This document shows, in pieces, positions 9,357 through 19,360 of a DNA stretch of 41,696 nt. Position 1 is the stretch's first letter, and every line of letters begins with the position of its first letter. The notes under the pieces were generated by a model. That model worked only from the letters and a program-made list of their open reading frames with translations, had not been told where the DNA came from and did not search any database. Source of the DNA: Candidatus Arcticimaribacter sp. (lineage in GTDB: Bacteria; Bacteroidota; Bacteroidia; Flavobacteriales; Flavobacteriaceae); assembly GCA_011526285.1 (NCBI GenBank), contig WTJU01000078.1, forward strand, positions 1-41,696, written 5' to 3'. The position numbers and the translations under genes were made by a program.

Positions 9357-10289
9357 TTAATTATTCCACATGTCTTGCTCAAAATCACGAATAACTGATT
9401 TGATTCGCTCAGATTCGAGCAATTGTTGCAATGCATCTTCGAAAATATAATTTTGCACTTCGCGATCTTCATACACGTTTTCTTCTTTGTAGATAACGGC
9501 ATTAAATCGACGTGAGTTTAGCATATGATCAAACGTAATGGGTTGTGAAGAGTTTCTGGTGTTAAACACAAAGGCTTCATTAAGTACTTCGCGTGCATCT
9601 GGAAACCACACCCAAAACAAGGGATATGTTTCATTAGGATCGCCAGGAGGAGCAGCATCTGGATCAGGATTTTTAAACTGTAAATCCGTAGCACAAGGCG
9701 CTATTCCTAAAAGTCGGTACTTCATTTCACCTTGACGTTTGTCAAAGTACCAAGTTCCCTTAATTCTATATTCTAAAACATCTGCAGAGGTAGTTTTAAC
9801 AGGCACTTGCAAATCTGCTAAGATTTCAGGATCTGTAACCCCAGCATTTATCGCTTCTGTGTATTGCTCTGTTTCAAAAACATAACTTAGTTTATCTAGC
9901 ACTTGCTGATAGGTAAGTTTTGTTCTAAAATAACCACCGTCGTCAAAATATACTTCTTTGATTCTACCATCTTCTATTCCCTTAATCATTACATCGAAAA
10001 GTGAACGTCTTTCATCTCCAAGGTTCCCAGGTTCAGAAGGGAAATAGAAAGGGAAGTTAATTCGCTCGTCTAGATCAATACGTTCCCAAATGGTTTTAGA
10101 CCATAGAACGTCGCGATCATCAATGTAGCCATAAGGCAATGGATCTTCATCATTTGCGGCAATTTGTTGTTCATTTAGTTTACCTACTTCTTGTGGTACT
10201 CTTGCATTAAGCAAGTTTGCTTGAGCCATAACATTGTTCATGGACAAGGTGAAGACAAACAGAAAAACGACAAATGATGAATTTCTCAT
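9357..10289 (-). CDS. gldN: Gliding motility / type IX secretion protein GldN
   Basis: 310 aa; signal peptide; DDRDVLWSKTIWERIDLDERINFPFYFP; last gene of the gldKLMN order. Confidence 0.93.
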   Translation of the reverse strand: MRNSSFVVFLFVFTLSMNNVMAQANLLNARVPQEVGKLNEQQIAANDEDPLPYGYIDDRDVLWSKTIWERIDLDERINFPFYFPSEPGNLGDERRSLFDVMIKGIEDGRIKEVYFDDGGYFRTKLTYQQVLDKLSYVFETEQYTEAINAGVTDPEILADLQVPVKTTSADVLEYRIKGTWYFDKRQGEMKYRLLGIAPCATDLQFKNPDPDAAPPGDPNETYPLFWVWFPDAREVLNEAFVFNTRNSSQPITFDHMLNSRRFNAVIYKEENVYEDREVQNYIFEDALQQLLESERIKSVIRDFEQDMWNN

Positions 10290-10292
10290 GGT

Positions 10293-11873
10293 TTATAATA
10301 TTTCGATTAGGACAGGTGCTACCCGCTTAAATCTATAGTTAGGTTTAGCTGGGTTTTGAACTTTCAAATCAAAAATACTTATCTCTTGTCCTTTACGTGC
10401 TTTGCTAAGCGCTTGTTTGGCTTGACCATTCAAACGAGTTCCTTTGCACGTAATGGTTGGAGAACCAGGTATTTTGATTTTAAACTCTAAAGTGTTTAAG
10501 GTTAAATCAAAGTCAAAGTCTTCCATAATCGCTCCTACTTGAGCACGTTCTACACTCGCTTTTGGTAAACGTATTTTACCAGACTGGTTAAAGAATGTTG
10601 CGCTTGGGCGTGGTAGATCTTTAATTCTGAATTTTGTTCTTGTAGATATGCTTTGACCATCAGGTAATTTTCCTGTGGCAGAGATAGTTACTTCTTTTCC
10701 TTTTCCTGGACTCATGTTGAACTTGCTTCCTCGTGAACGACGTAAACCTGGCGCAGATGCGTTGATTTTATCGTCTGGAATTCCAGGGATAGAAATTGTC
10801 ATTGGGTTATCTACACCGCGATAAACTACGTTCATCTTATCGGCAGAAATAACCGCAGCATTTGGTTTAGAGATAACTGCAAACGACTGTGATACAGGTA
10901 TTCTTGACTCAACTCCCGCGTTACGGAATATTAAATCACCCTCGATAACGTGATCACCAGGACGTCCTGCGTTGACGTTTAATTTAATTCCTCCAGGAAT
11001 TTTCTCATATTCGCTAGGGTCTAGTTTACGACCGTCAAGCGTAACATCAACATCATTTGGGTTTTGTGCACCACTTTTACGACCAAGAATTACACTCCCA
11101 TCAAAAGTTTCGCCTTGATAGTAAGCTCCTTTATCGGCTTTCAATAATGTGATGTAGTTATCTGTAGTTACCTTGCTACTTGCTTCTAACTCTTTCCCAA
11201 GTAATGCATTCAATACATCGCTTTCTGTTAAACGAATATCGTTTTGCATCATGGTAAGTTTCGCTAAGGATGAAATTAATGGAAATCCTTCATAGTTGTA
11301 AGATAACCAAGGCTGTGGTTGTCCGTCACTATTTTCAACATTTCCTTCAAAATCTCCTGTAAAGAAGCGCTCTTCTACCAATTCTGTATACTGTGGGAAT
11401 TGCGATGCGAATACTTGAATGACACGCATTTTGTAGTTATTTATCATATCGATAAATTCCTGTCCCTCAGGAGATACACCATTGGCATCAAAGAAGATAA
11501 GGTCTAATGATTCACCCTTATCCATCTGCCCATATTCATTTAATTCAGGGTCAGCTTCTCTTTGCTTTTCGGTTATTGCATCTTTAATTTCTTGAATACG
11601 CGTATAGAAGGCATCAGATTCTTTGCGAATTTCTTTAGCAGTTCGGTCGTGACCAATCCACTTACCTTCTTTTTCTTTGGCGTTTACCTCTATTTTGTCA
11701 TAGTAAATGACATTTCCTTGGTTAACGCGCTCATTTGCACTTTGGATTTTTTTGAACATTTGTCCAAACCCATCCAAAACTTCTTTACTTACATTCAATG
11801 CTAACATGGTAATAAATACCAAGTACATCAACGCAATAAGTTTATTACGTGGGGTTTCATTTGCTCCTGCCAT
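10293..11873 (-). CDS. gldM: Gliding motility / type IX secretion motor protein GldM
   Basis: 526 aa; MAGANETPRNKLIALMYLVFITMLALNVSKEVLDGF is the characteristic GldM N-terminal TM helix. Confidence 0.96.
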   Translation of the reverse strand: MAGANETPRNKLIALMYLVFITMLALNVSKEVLDGFGQMFKKIQSANERVNQGNVIYYDKIEVNAKEKEGKWIGHDRTAKEIRKESDAFYTRIQEIKDAITEKQREADPELNEYGQMDKGESLDLIFFDANGVSPEGQEFIDMINNYKMRVIQVFASQFPQYTELVEERFFTGDFEGNVENSDGQPQPWLSYNYEGFPLISSLAKLTMMQNDIRLTESDVLNALLGKELEASSKVTTDNYITLLKADKGAYYQGETFDGSVILGRKSGAQNPNDVDVTLDGRKLDPSEYEKIPGGIKLNVNAGRPGDHVIEGDLIFRNAGVESRIPVSQSFAVISKPNAAVISADKMNVVYRGVDNPMTISIPGIPDDKINASAPGLRRSRGSKFNMSPGKGKEVTISATGKLPDGQSISTRTKFRIKDLPRPSATFFNQSGKIRLPKASVERAQVGAIMEDFDFDLTLNTLEFKIKIPGSPTITCKGTRLNGQAKQALSKARKGQEISIFDLKVQNPAKPNYRFKRVAPVLIEIL

Positions 11874-11880
11874 GGCTTAC

Positions 11881-12525
11881 TTAGTTTTTGTTCATAGCAG
11901 AAAGCATTCCACCATATACTTGATTTAAGGAAGCTAGGTTATCAGACAACGACTCCATTTGAGCTTTTAATCGCTCAGCATTTTGAGCAACTTGGTCGTT
12001 GTATGAGCCGTGTGCACCAGCGCTTTGTACTTGTGCAGCGTATAATTCGTTTAAGGCCTCAAGTTGAACTGCAGCTTTGTTAAGCTGATCAGCATAGCTT
12101 TGAGAAGATGAAGCTGCTTCAGCAGCAGGGGTCAATGCTTTTGCAGATGCTTCAAGGTTTTGGATGCTTCGTGTTAAACCTCCAATGAGTGCAACATCCA
12201 TCTTAGCCTCTTGCAATAATTCATCAATTTTTGAAGACAATCCTTCTTCTTTTGCACCTCCAGCAGAATGACCTTCTCCAGAATGGTGTTCGATATATGC
12301 ATCGTGTTCTTCACGTACATCGTCTAGCATTAATCCCCCAACAAGGAAGATAATTGCCTCTGTTCCTAGACCAAGTCCAAGTACTACCCCACCAGTAATG
12401 GGTCCAATCTCTAAGTGAAGAATTTTAAATAATGCTCCAACAATTACAACAGCTCCACCAATTTGGAAAAGCATGTGCATGATAATCTTTCTTCTTAAGC
12501 GTCCTTTAAGTTTTTGTGCGTCCAT
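11881..12525 (-). CDS. gldL: Gliding motility / type IX secretion motor protein GldL
   Basis: 214 aa; two N-terminal TM helices (IIMHMLFQIGGAVVIVGALFKILHL; GVVLGLGLGTEAIIFLVGGL); position in gldKLMN. Confidence 0.95.
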   Translation of the reverse strand: MDAQKLKGRLRRKIIMHMLFQIGGAVVIVGALFKILHLEIGPITGGVVLGLGLGTEAIIFLVGGLMLDDVREEHDAYIEHHSGEGHSAGGAKEEGLSSKIDELLQEAKMDVALIGGLTRSIQNLEASAKALTPAAEAASSSQSYADQLNKAAVQLEALNELYAAQVQSAGAHGSYNDQVAQNAERLKAQMESLSDNLASLNQVYGGMLSAMNKN

Positions 12526-12567
12526 TTTTCTAGAAATAAATTAGTATGGTCTAAAGATAAAATTTTC

Positions 12568-13944
12568 CTATTTAATTTTGACTTTTTCTGAGCCTAAATA
12601 GTCTTGTACTGTTCGAAAGCCAATATAGCTTCTAGCCGTATCTTGGTATTCATAATCACGTGAGCTTACGCGTAAAAAATAAGCCACATCTTTCCAGGAT
12701 CCACCACGAACAACTTTTCGCTTTTCTTTCTCCAAAGACATGTTTGGATTAAGCGATGATACATATTCGTATGCTCCTGGATCGTAAGAAGACTCCGTCC
12801 ATTCTGAAACGTTTCCAGCCATGTTGTAAAGGTTGAAATCGTTCGGTAGATAGGACTTTGCTTCCACAGCATACATTGCTTGGTCAGCAGAATAGTCTCC
12901 ACGTATCGGTTTAAAGTTAGCCAAGAAGCATCCGCGGTCATTTAGCAAGTATGGAGATCCCCAAGGATAAGTTCCAGAAGGAATACCTCCACGAGCGGCA
13001 TATTCCCACTCTGCTTCTGTTGGTAACCTAAAGTTGTTTACTAAAGGTTTATTTTTTTCTTTTTGGTAAGAGTTTTTATAGTGTGTTCTCCAACTACAGA
13101 ATGCAACTGCTTGTTTCCACGAAACGCCAACCACAGGATAATCTTGATACGCCGGATGCCAAAAATAATCGTTGTGCATAGGCTCGTTGTACGAGTAATT
13201 AAAATCTTTAATCCACACAGTAGTATCAGGGTAGATTTCTAATTCCTCTTTTTTGATAAAAGGTAAACGATCGCGCATGGTAGGATCTTTCTCACGCGCA
13301 AGGGAAGCTGCTTCAGCATCAAACCACGCATATTTATATCGCAACTTGTTTACGTCGATTTTCATTTCACCGTTGTACCATACTTCTGGTGGTAAGTAAA
13401 GACTATCCATCACCTCAACGTAAGCCAAATCTACATAGCTGTTCGGATCCCATTCTATGTCTTGATCCCAATTTAATGGACGTCCTAATAAAGGCTCTCC
13501 AGTTTCAGGGTCAATGTAGTTTTCACGCATGTATTTTTGGAAAGGCGACATGTCGGCAGTATCGGCATCCTTAAATGCGAATTCACCAATACCTTCACCT
13601 CCACCCTCTTCACCAAGGTTCATTTCTTCGGCTTTACGCGCTAGCATTGATAGGGCTACAGAATCGCGTACCCAATATACAAATTGACGGTATTCACTAT
13701 TAGTAATCTCAGTTTCATCCATGTAGAATGAACGAACGGTAACTGTTTTTGCAGGGGCATTTCTGAGTTGGGCAACGTCGTCATCTTGTTTTCCCATTAT
13801 GAATGCACCACCCTCAACAAGGGTCATTCCATAAGGCTTTTCGGGAAACCATTTCTTTTGCTTTACACCAACCAGTTCACCACGTTTGTTTCCACATGCA
13901 TAAAGCAGTAGGCAGGCAAAAATGAAAACAACTATTTTCTTCAT
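12568..13944 (-). CDS. gldK: Gliding motility / type IX secretion lipoprotein GldK (SUMF1/FGE-like domain)
   Basis: 458 aa; lipobox LLYACGNK; GGAFIMGKQDDD...RSFYMDETEITNSEYRQFVYWVRDS...FRLPTEAEWEYAARGG...YNMAGNVSEWTES...VVRGGSWKD. Confidence 0.95.
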   Translation of the reverse strand: MKKIVVFIFACLLLYACGNKRGELVGVKQKKWFPEKPYGMTLVEGGAFIMGKQDDDVAQLRNAPAKTVTVRSFYMDETEITNSEYRQFVYWVRDSVALSMLARKAEEMNLGEEGGGEGIGEFAFKDADTADMSPFQKYMRENYIDPETGEPLLGRPLNWDQDIEWDPNSYVDLAYVEVMDSLYLPPEVWYNGEMKIDVNKLRYKYAWFDAEAASLAREKDPTMRDRLPFIKKEELEIYPDTTVWIKDFNYSYNEPMHNDYFWHPAYQDYPVVGVSWKQAVAFCSWRTHYKNSYQKEKNKPLVNNFRLPTEAEWEYAARGGIPSGTYPWGSPYLLNDRGCFLANFKPIRGDYSADQAMYAVEAKSYLPNDFNLYNMAGNVSEWTESSYDPGAYEYVSSLNPNMSLEKEKRKVVRGGSWKDVAYFLRVSSRDYEYQDTARSYIGFRTVQDYLGSEKVKIK

Positions 13945-14024
13945 GTAGTTTTAACGCAGGGCGCTTAATTATATTTTACAATAAACAATATTTCTTAAAA
14001 AAAGTTAAAATTAAACGATTTAAA

Positions 14025-15173
14025 TCAACTTCTTTTGGATGCCTTCCACCATCGGTCGGGCAAAATATCGTTACACGCATCTTGATAATCTTGATGTGTG
14101 CATGATATTAACGCATTTGTTTTTCTTTTATTATACAAATAACTCTCTTTGGTTAATTCCATCCACCAGCGTTGGCTCTTATTACTCTTAAAAAAAACCA
14201 ATTCTCGATCAGACATTTGAACCGTGTAGCGTGTAAAACCTTGGCTTGTCGCAACAGGATACTCGTCAAAGCGACAATGCACTCCCTCAACAAAATACCA
14301 AACGATTTGCGCCAATAATTTATGGAATATTAAAGCATTACTTAAATCAAAACAGCCTAGCATGCTTACTTTATCACTAATTCCGGCATAGCGGGCAAGT
14401 GCACAAATTGTTCTGGAATCTATCCCGTTGGGCATTCCATTGGGATAATTACCACTGGCTACACCACTTAATACTTTCATGTCAAAACTCACTATATCTG
14501 CCTCTCTAAAAACAGGCTCTGTAGTTTGGGGTTGATCGAGAACATGTCCTAATCGATAGGCTTCAAAAAAGAGTTTGTCCATCAAATCAAGTTCTTCTTG
14601 CGCAATTAAGTAAGATTGGTAACCTATATTGGTGAAATTATACAGTTTACTGGGGGTTTCCATGATAATTTCACTCATGTATGACCTACCAGAGATTAAT
14701 TCCTCTTCTTGAGAAAAATCGAAACGATTATCAACAGAGACAATATTAACCCACTGGTTGTGCTCACTAAATGAACGATAGAGGGCAACGGTTAAGTCTT
14801 GGCTACCGCCCAACACAATGGGAATAACATTAATTTGTTTAAGGTAACTGCAAATGGCAGATAATGCGTGATAAGTATCTTCGGTTGTTTCACCAGAAGG
14901 CAAATCCCCCAAGTCTGCAATATTCACAGACCAATTGCCTGGGTAAAGCTGATAAAATTCTCTTCGAAAAGCGTCCATGTCATATTCCATAACGGGATAG
15001 TAACTGTTTCTGCTTTCTTGAACTCCTATAATGGCTAAACGCACTTCTTTTAGCTCAGGAAACCCTTGCTTTTCTGTATGGACTTGAATTGATTTCCCGA
15101 TGACCTGTTTGGGAAGCAAAGAGGCAACACCCAACACAGTATCATCAACAGGAGTAAGGAAATCTAAACTCAT
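14025..15173 (-). CDS. Arginase/formimidoylglutamase-family protein with degenerate metal site
   Basis: 382 aa; arginase-fold landmarks VLGGSQD, SVDNRFD, SFDMKVLSG at positions of GGDHS, DAHxD, SxDxDxxDP. Immediately follows the topA stop. Confidence 0.85.
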   Translation of the reverse strand: MSLDFLTPVDDTVLGVASLLPKQVIGKSIQVHTEKQGFPELKEVRLAIIGVQESRNSYYPVMEYDMDAFRREFYQLYPGNWSVNIADLGDLPSGETTEDTYHALSAICSYLKQINVIPIVLGGSQDLTVALYRSFSEHNQWVNIVSVDNRFDFSQEEELISGRSYMSEIIMETPSKLYNFTNIGYQSYLIAQEELDLMDKLFFEAYRLGHVLDQPQTTEPVFREADIVSFDMKVLSGVASGNYPNGMPNGIDSRTICALARYAGISDKVSMLGCFDLSNALIFHKLLAQIVWYFVEGVHCRFDEYPVATSQGFTRYTVQMSDRELVFFKSNKSQRWWMELTKESYLYNKRKTNALISCTHQDYQDACNDILPDRWWKASKRS

Positions 15174-17660
15174 TTATTTTTTTGTTTTTCGCTTCGTTGT
15201 AGCCTTTTTCTTTTTTGGCTGTTTGGCTTCTAAACGCTTTTTTGCTTCTTCTAGCGTGATTTTTGTAGGATCAATGTCTTTAGACAGTTCTACTTTAATT
15301 TTTCCTTGAATAATATTGGAACGTCCCCAGCGGGCTTTTTCAACACGAATCCCTTCTTCCTCCCAATTGTGAATTACCTTATCTTTCTCTTTTTGGATCT
15401 TTTCTTCGATCAACGTCACTATATCTTCATCAGAAAGGTTATCAAAATCATATTTCTTGTTCACATTGATAAACATACCACTCCACTTTATGAAAGGACC
15501 AAAACGCCCTACTCCTTTTGTGACAGGTAAATTATTATGCGTGTAAATAGGAGCATCTGCTTTTTTCTTTTCTTCAATTAGCTGTATGGCCAAGTCACGG
15601 TCTACTTCCATTGGGTTTTTCCCTTTTGGCAAGGAGACAAATGTGCTTCCAAACTTAACATAAGGCCCGTAGCGGCCATTGTTTACGCTAATGATTTCAC
15701 CATCATATTCACCGAAGTCTTTTGGTAGTTGAAACAACTCTAACGCCTCTTCAAACGTTATGGTGTCTAATTGCTGATCTTGGTTTAAACTGGCAAATAC
15801 CACTGCTTCTTCATCATCAGCATCGCCAATTTGAGCAATAGGGCCAAATTTCCCTAATCTCACCTTCACCGTACGACCATTGTCAGGATGTTTCCCTAAA
15901 ATACGCTCGCCAGATTCACGTTCTGCGTGTTCTTTAACGTGGTTTACAGTCGATTGAAAATCGCCATAAAAACCTTTTATCATTTTAACCCAATCCTCTT
16001 TTCCTTCGGCAATTTCATCAAAATTTTGTTCTACTTGCGCTGTGAAGTTGTAATCGAGAATATCTTCAAAATTATTGACCAAAAAGTCATTGACAATCAT
16101 GCCAATATCCGTTGGAACAAGTTTTCCCTTGTCAGAACCGACCATCTCTGTTAATCGACTCAATTCGACTGCTCCATTCTCAAGTGAAAACTGTTGGTAG
16201 GAACGTTGCGTGCCTTCAATTGTTCCTTTAGCTATATATCCTCGGTTCTGCACCGTAGAAATTGTAGGGGCATAGGTAGAAGGACGACCAATGCCCAATT
16301 CTTCTAATTTTTTAACTAGTGAAGCCTCAGTAAATCGATAGGGCGGTCGAGAGAAGCGCTGGGTAGACACCAAGCTTTTCAATTGCAAATCATCACCTTC
16401 ATTTACTGGTGGAAGGATTCCTTGTGCTTCTTCTTCATCATCGTCAACTCCTTCGAGATAAACCTTTAAAAATCCTTCAAAAGTGAGGATTTCACCACGT
16501 GCAGTAAAGGTTTCATTGTGTTGATCTGCATTAATCTTTAATACGGTGCGCTCGAGCTTAGCATCACTCATTTGTGAAGCGATGGTGCGCTTCCAAATTA
16601 ACTCATACAATCGCATTTGATCATAATCAACCGCTACTTTATCGCGTCGTAAATCGGTTGGTCGAATTGCTTCGTGTGCCTCTTGCGCTCCTTTACTTTT
16701 GTTTCTAAAGTTCCGTGCTTGTGCATAATCTGCTCCGTAACGTGCTTCAATTTCACTTAAAGCTGCATTCTGTGCTTCTTTTGAAAGGTTTACACTATCA
16801 GTTCGCATGTAAGTAATGAGTCCAGACTCATACAGACGTTGCGCCAAGGTCATGGTTTTACTAACTGAGAAAAATAATTTTCGCGCTGCCTCTTGTTGTA
16901 AGGTAGACGTTGTAAAAGGTGCTGTTGGGCTTTTTTTAGCAGGTTTGGTCTCTTTTAAGGAAACACTAAAATTAGCCGCCTTGTTTTTTTGTAAAAATGC
17001 TTCTACTGCTTCAGAATCGTCAAATGTTGTGTTGAGATTCGCCTTAATTGGCTTTTTGTCATTCGTTAAAAACTCAGCTTGGGTTTTAAACATAGACACA
17101 GGAACAAATGCTTTTATTTCTCTTTCGCGCTCTACAATTAATCGTACCGAAACAGACTGAACCCGTCCAGCAGAAAGACCTCCTTTAACTTTTCGCCATA
17201 GCACAGGTGATAATTCATACCCCACTAAACGGTCTAGAACACGACGCGCTTGTTGGGCATTCACCAAATTGTAATCAATATCACGTGGCGTCTCAATGGC
17301 TTTGAGAATTGCATTTTTGGTAATTTCATGGAAAACAATACGCTTGGTATTTTCTCCTTTTAGTTTAAGGGTGTTGGCCAAATGCCATGCAATGGCTTCT
17401 CCTTCTCGGTCTTCATCACTCGCAAGCCAAACCGTATCGGCTTTCTTTGCCAACGATTTTAATTCGCTAACCACTTTTTTCTTGTCGGAAGAGACGATGT
17501 ACTTGGGTAAAAAATCTCCATCTACATTTACACCTAACTCTTTTGAAGGTAAATCGGCGATGTGACCAAAACTAGAAGCTACCTTGTAATCTTTACCTAA
17601 AAATTTCTCAATTGTTTTCGCCTTTGCTGGGGACTCAACAATAACTAAATTCTTTGCCAT
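15174..17660 (-). CDS. topA: DNA topoisomerase I (type IA)
   Basis: 828 aa; MAKNLVIVESPAKAKTIEKFLGKDYKVASSFGHIADLP; catalytic RLYESGLITYMRTDS; C-terminal GRYGPYVKFG repeats. Confidence 0.97.
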   Translation of the reverse strand: MAKNLVIVESPAKAKTIEKFLGKDYKVASSFGHIADLPSKELGVNVDGDFLPKYIVSSDKKKVVSELKSLAKKADTVWLASDEDREGEAIAWHLANTLKLKGENTKRIVFHEITKNAILKAIETPRDIDYNLVNAQQARRVLDRLVGYELSPVLWRKVKGGLSAGRVQSVSVRLIVEREREIKAFVPVSMFKTQAEFLTNDKKPIKANLNTTFDDSEAVEAFLQKNKAANFSVSLKETKPAKKSPTAPFTTSTLQQEAARKLFFSVSKTMTLAQRLYESGLITYMRTDSVNLSKEAQNAALSEIEARYGADYAQARNFRNKSKGAQEAHEAIRPTDLRRDKVAVDYDQMRLYELIWKRTIASQMSDAKLERTVLKINADQHNETFTARGEILTFEGFLKVYLEGVDDDEEEAQGILPPVNEGDDLQLKSLVSTQRFSRPPYRFTEASLVKKLEELGIGRPSTYAPTISTVQNRGYIAKGTIEGTQRSYQQFSLENGAVELSRLTEMVGSDKGKLVPTDIGMIVNDFLVNNFEDILDYNFTAQVEQNFDEIAEGKEDWVKMIKGFYGDFQSTVNHVKEHAERESGERILGKHPDNGRTVKVRLGKFGPIAQIGDADDEEAVVFASLNQDQQLDTITFEEALELFQLPKDFGEYDGEIISVNNGRYGPYVKFGSTFVSLPKGKNPMEVDRDLAIQLIEEKKKADAPIYTHNNLPVTKGVGRFGPFIKWSGMFINVNKKYDFDNLSDEDIVTLIEEKIQKEKDKVIHNWEEEGIRVEKARWGRSNIIQGKIKVELSKDIDPTKITLEEAKKRLEAKQPKKKKATTKRKTKK

Positions 17661-17678
17661 AGAAGGTTTTTATTAAGG

Positions 17679-17709
17679 CAAAAGTAGGTGAATTTTTCTT
17701 CGACTCAAA
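17679..17709 (-). promoter_or_regulatory. Bacteroidetes-type promoter for topA (and possibly the downstream gld genes): TTTG-N19-TACTTTTG
   Basis: On the minus strand TTTG (17709-17706), 19-nt spacer, TACTTTTG (17686-17679), matching the Bacteroidetes consensus TTTG/TTG-N19-21-TAnnTTTG; 18 bp upstream of the topA ATG. Confidence 0.7.
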
Positions 17710-17832
17710 TTTTAAATGTAAATCGAGTTCGATACTTCCATGCGAAAAGCACAGTATACTGCCTAAAATTTAGAAAGAAACAAGAGAAAAAAGGACCTGC
17801 CTAGAAAACATGACAAAATGACGGTAATTGAT

Positions 17833-17840
17833 TACTTTTG
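17833..17840 (+). promoter_or_regulatory. Candidate -7 element (TACTTTTG) upstream of miaB
   Basis: Exact TAnnTTTG match 52 bp upstream of the miaB ATG; no clear -33 TTG seen. Confidence 0.4.
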
Positions 17841-17892
17841 TATTGTTTTTGCAGCGCAATTCTAACCAAAGCAAAAAATTATTTAAAATTCA

Positions 17893-19353
17893 ATGGAAGA
17901 AAGCCTTTCGAAAAAAATTACTCCTGAGACCGATGGTGTTGTCATTGAAAACGGTCATACGACTAAAAACAGTGACAAATCGGTTTATATTGAATCCTAC
18001 GGTTGTCAGATGAATTTTTCTGACAGCGAGGTGGTGGCCTCAATTCTTGCAAAAGAAGGGTATGAAACCACCTCAAAAATGGATACTGCGGACCTCATAT
18101 TAGTCAACACCTGCTCCATTCGTGAAAAGGCTGAACTTACCGTTCGAAAACGCTTAGAAAAATTCAATGCAGTAAAAAAGATCAATCCCAACATGAAAGT
18201 AGGGGTTCTGGGGTGTATGGCCGAGCGTTTAAAACACAAATTCTTGGAAGAAGAAAAGATTGTTGACATGGTGGTTGGTCCTGATGCTTACAAAGACCTT
18301 CCCAATCTTTTAAATGAAGTAGATGAAGGACGCGATGCAGTGAATGTTATCCTCTCTAAGGAAGAAACCTATGGAGATATTGCTCCAATTCGAATTGATA
18401 GTAATGGGGTAAGTGCATTTGTTTCCATTACACGTGGTTGCGACAATATGTGTACCTTTTGCGTTGTTCCCTTCACCAGAGGTCGTGAAAGAAGTCGCGA
18501 TCCAAAAAGTATTCTACAAGAAATCAATGACCTTGCCGAGCGTGGCTTTAAAGAAGTTACCCTCTTAGGGCAAAATGTCGATAGCTACCTTTGGTATGGT
18601 GGTGGACTAAAAAAAGATTTTTCAAAAGCCACTCCCCTACAACAAAAAACAGCGGTAGATTTTTCGCAACTTTTGGCGATGGCAGCAGAAGCACATCCTC
18701 GCATGCGTTTCCGTTTTTCCACCTCTAACCCACAAGACATGACAGTAGATGTTCTCCATACCATGGCGAAATATCCAAATATTTGCAACTACATTCATCT
18801 TCCTGTGCAATCGGGTAGTGACCGAATTTTAAAGAAAATGAATCGCTTGCACACCCGTCAAGAATATTTTGATTTAATCGATAATATTCGAAAAATTATC
18901 CCTGATTGTGCAATCTCTCAAGACATGATTGCAGGATTTCCAACTGAAACCGAAGAAGATCATCAAGACACCCTAAGCTTGATGGACTATGTTAAATATG
19001 ATTTTGGTTTCATGTTTGCATACTCAGAGCGCCCAGGAACACTAGCAGAACGTAAAATGGAAGACGATGTTACTGCCGATGTAAAGAAAAGGCGATTGAA
19101 CGAAATAATTGCCAAACAACAAGAGCACAGTCGTTACCGCACCGAAGCGTTTTTAGGGAAAACGGTATGCGTACTTATAGAGAAAGCGTCTAAACGTTCA
19201 GATGACTTTTGGAGTGGTCGCACAACACAAAATACCGTTGTGGTATTCCCTAAAGAAGATTATAAGGTAGGTGATTATGTGGATGTAAAAATAGAAGATT
19301 GTACCTCTGCCACCCTTTTGGGTACTGCAGTAGGCAGCTCAGAATCAATATAA
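17893..19353 (+). CDS. miaB: tRNA-2-methylthio-N6-dimethylallyladenosine synthase
   Basis: 486 aa; [13 protein letters not shown]; radical-SAM [21 protein letters not shown]-terminal TRAM. Confidence 0.96.
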   Translation: MEESLSKKITPETDGVVIENGHTTKNSDKSVYIESYGCQMNFSDSEVVASILAKEGYETTSKMDTADLILVNTCSIREKAELTVRKRLEKFNAVKKINPNMKVGVLGCMAERLKHKFLEEEKIVDMVVGPDAYKDLPNLLNEVDEGRDAVNVILSKEETYGDIAPIRIDSNGVSAFVSITRGCDNMCTFCVVPFTRGRERSRDPKSILQEINDLAERGFKEVTLLGQNVDSYLWYGGGLKKDFSKATPLQQKTAVDFSQLLAMAAEAHPRMRFRFSTSNPQDMTVDVLHTMAKYPNICNYIHLPVQSGSDRILKKMNRLHTRQEYFDLIDNIRKIIPDCAISQDMIAGFPTETEEDHQDTLSLMDYVKYDFGFMFAYSERPGTLAERKMEDDVTADVKKRRLNEIIAKQQEHSRYRTEAFLGKTVCVLIEKASKRSDDFWSGRTTQNTVVVFPKEDYKVGDYVDVKIEDCTSATLLGTAVGSSESI

Positions 19354-19360
19354 CTATACT

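Noticed and set aside
16816-17160. 114-aa plus-strand ORF antisense to topA
   Set aside because: Overlaps the clearly conserved topoisomerase I reading frame.
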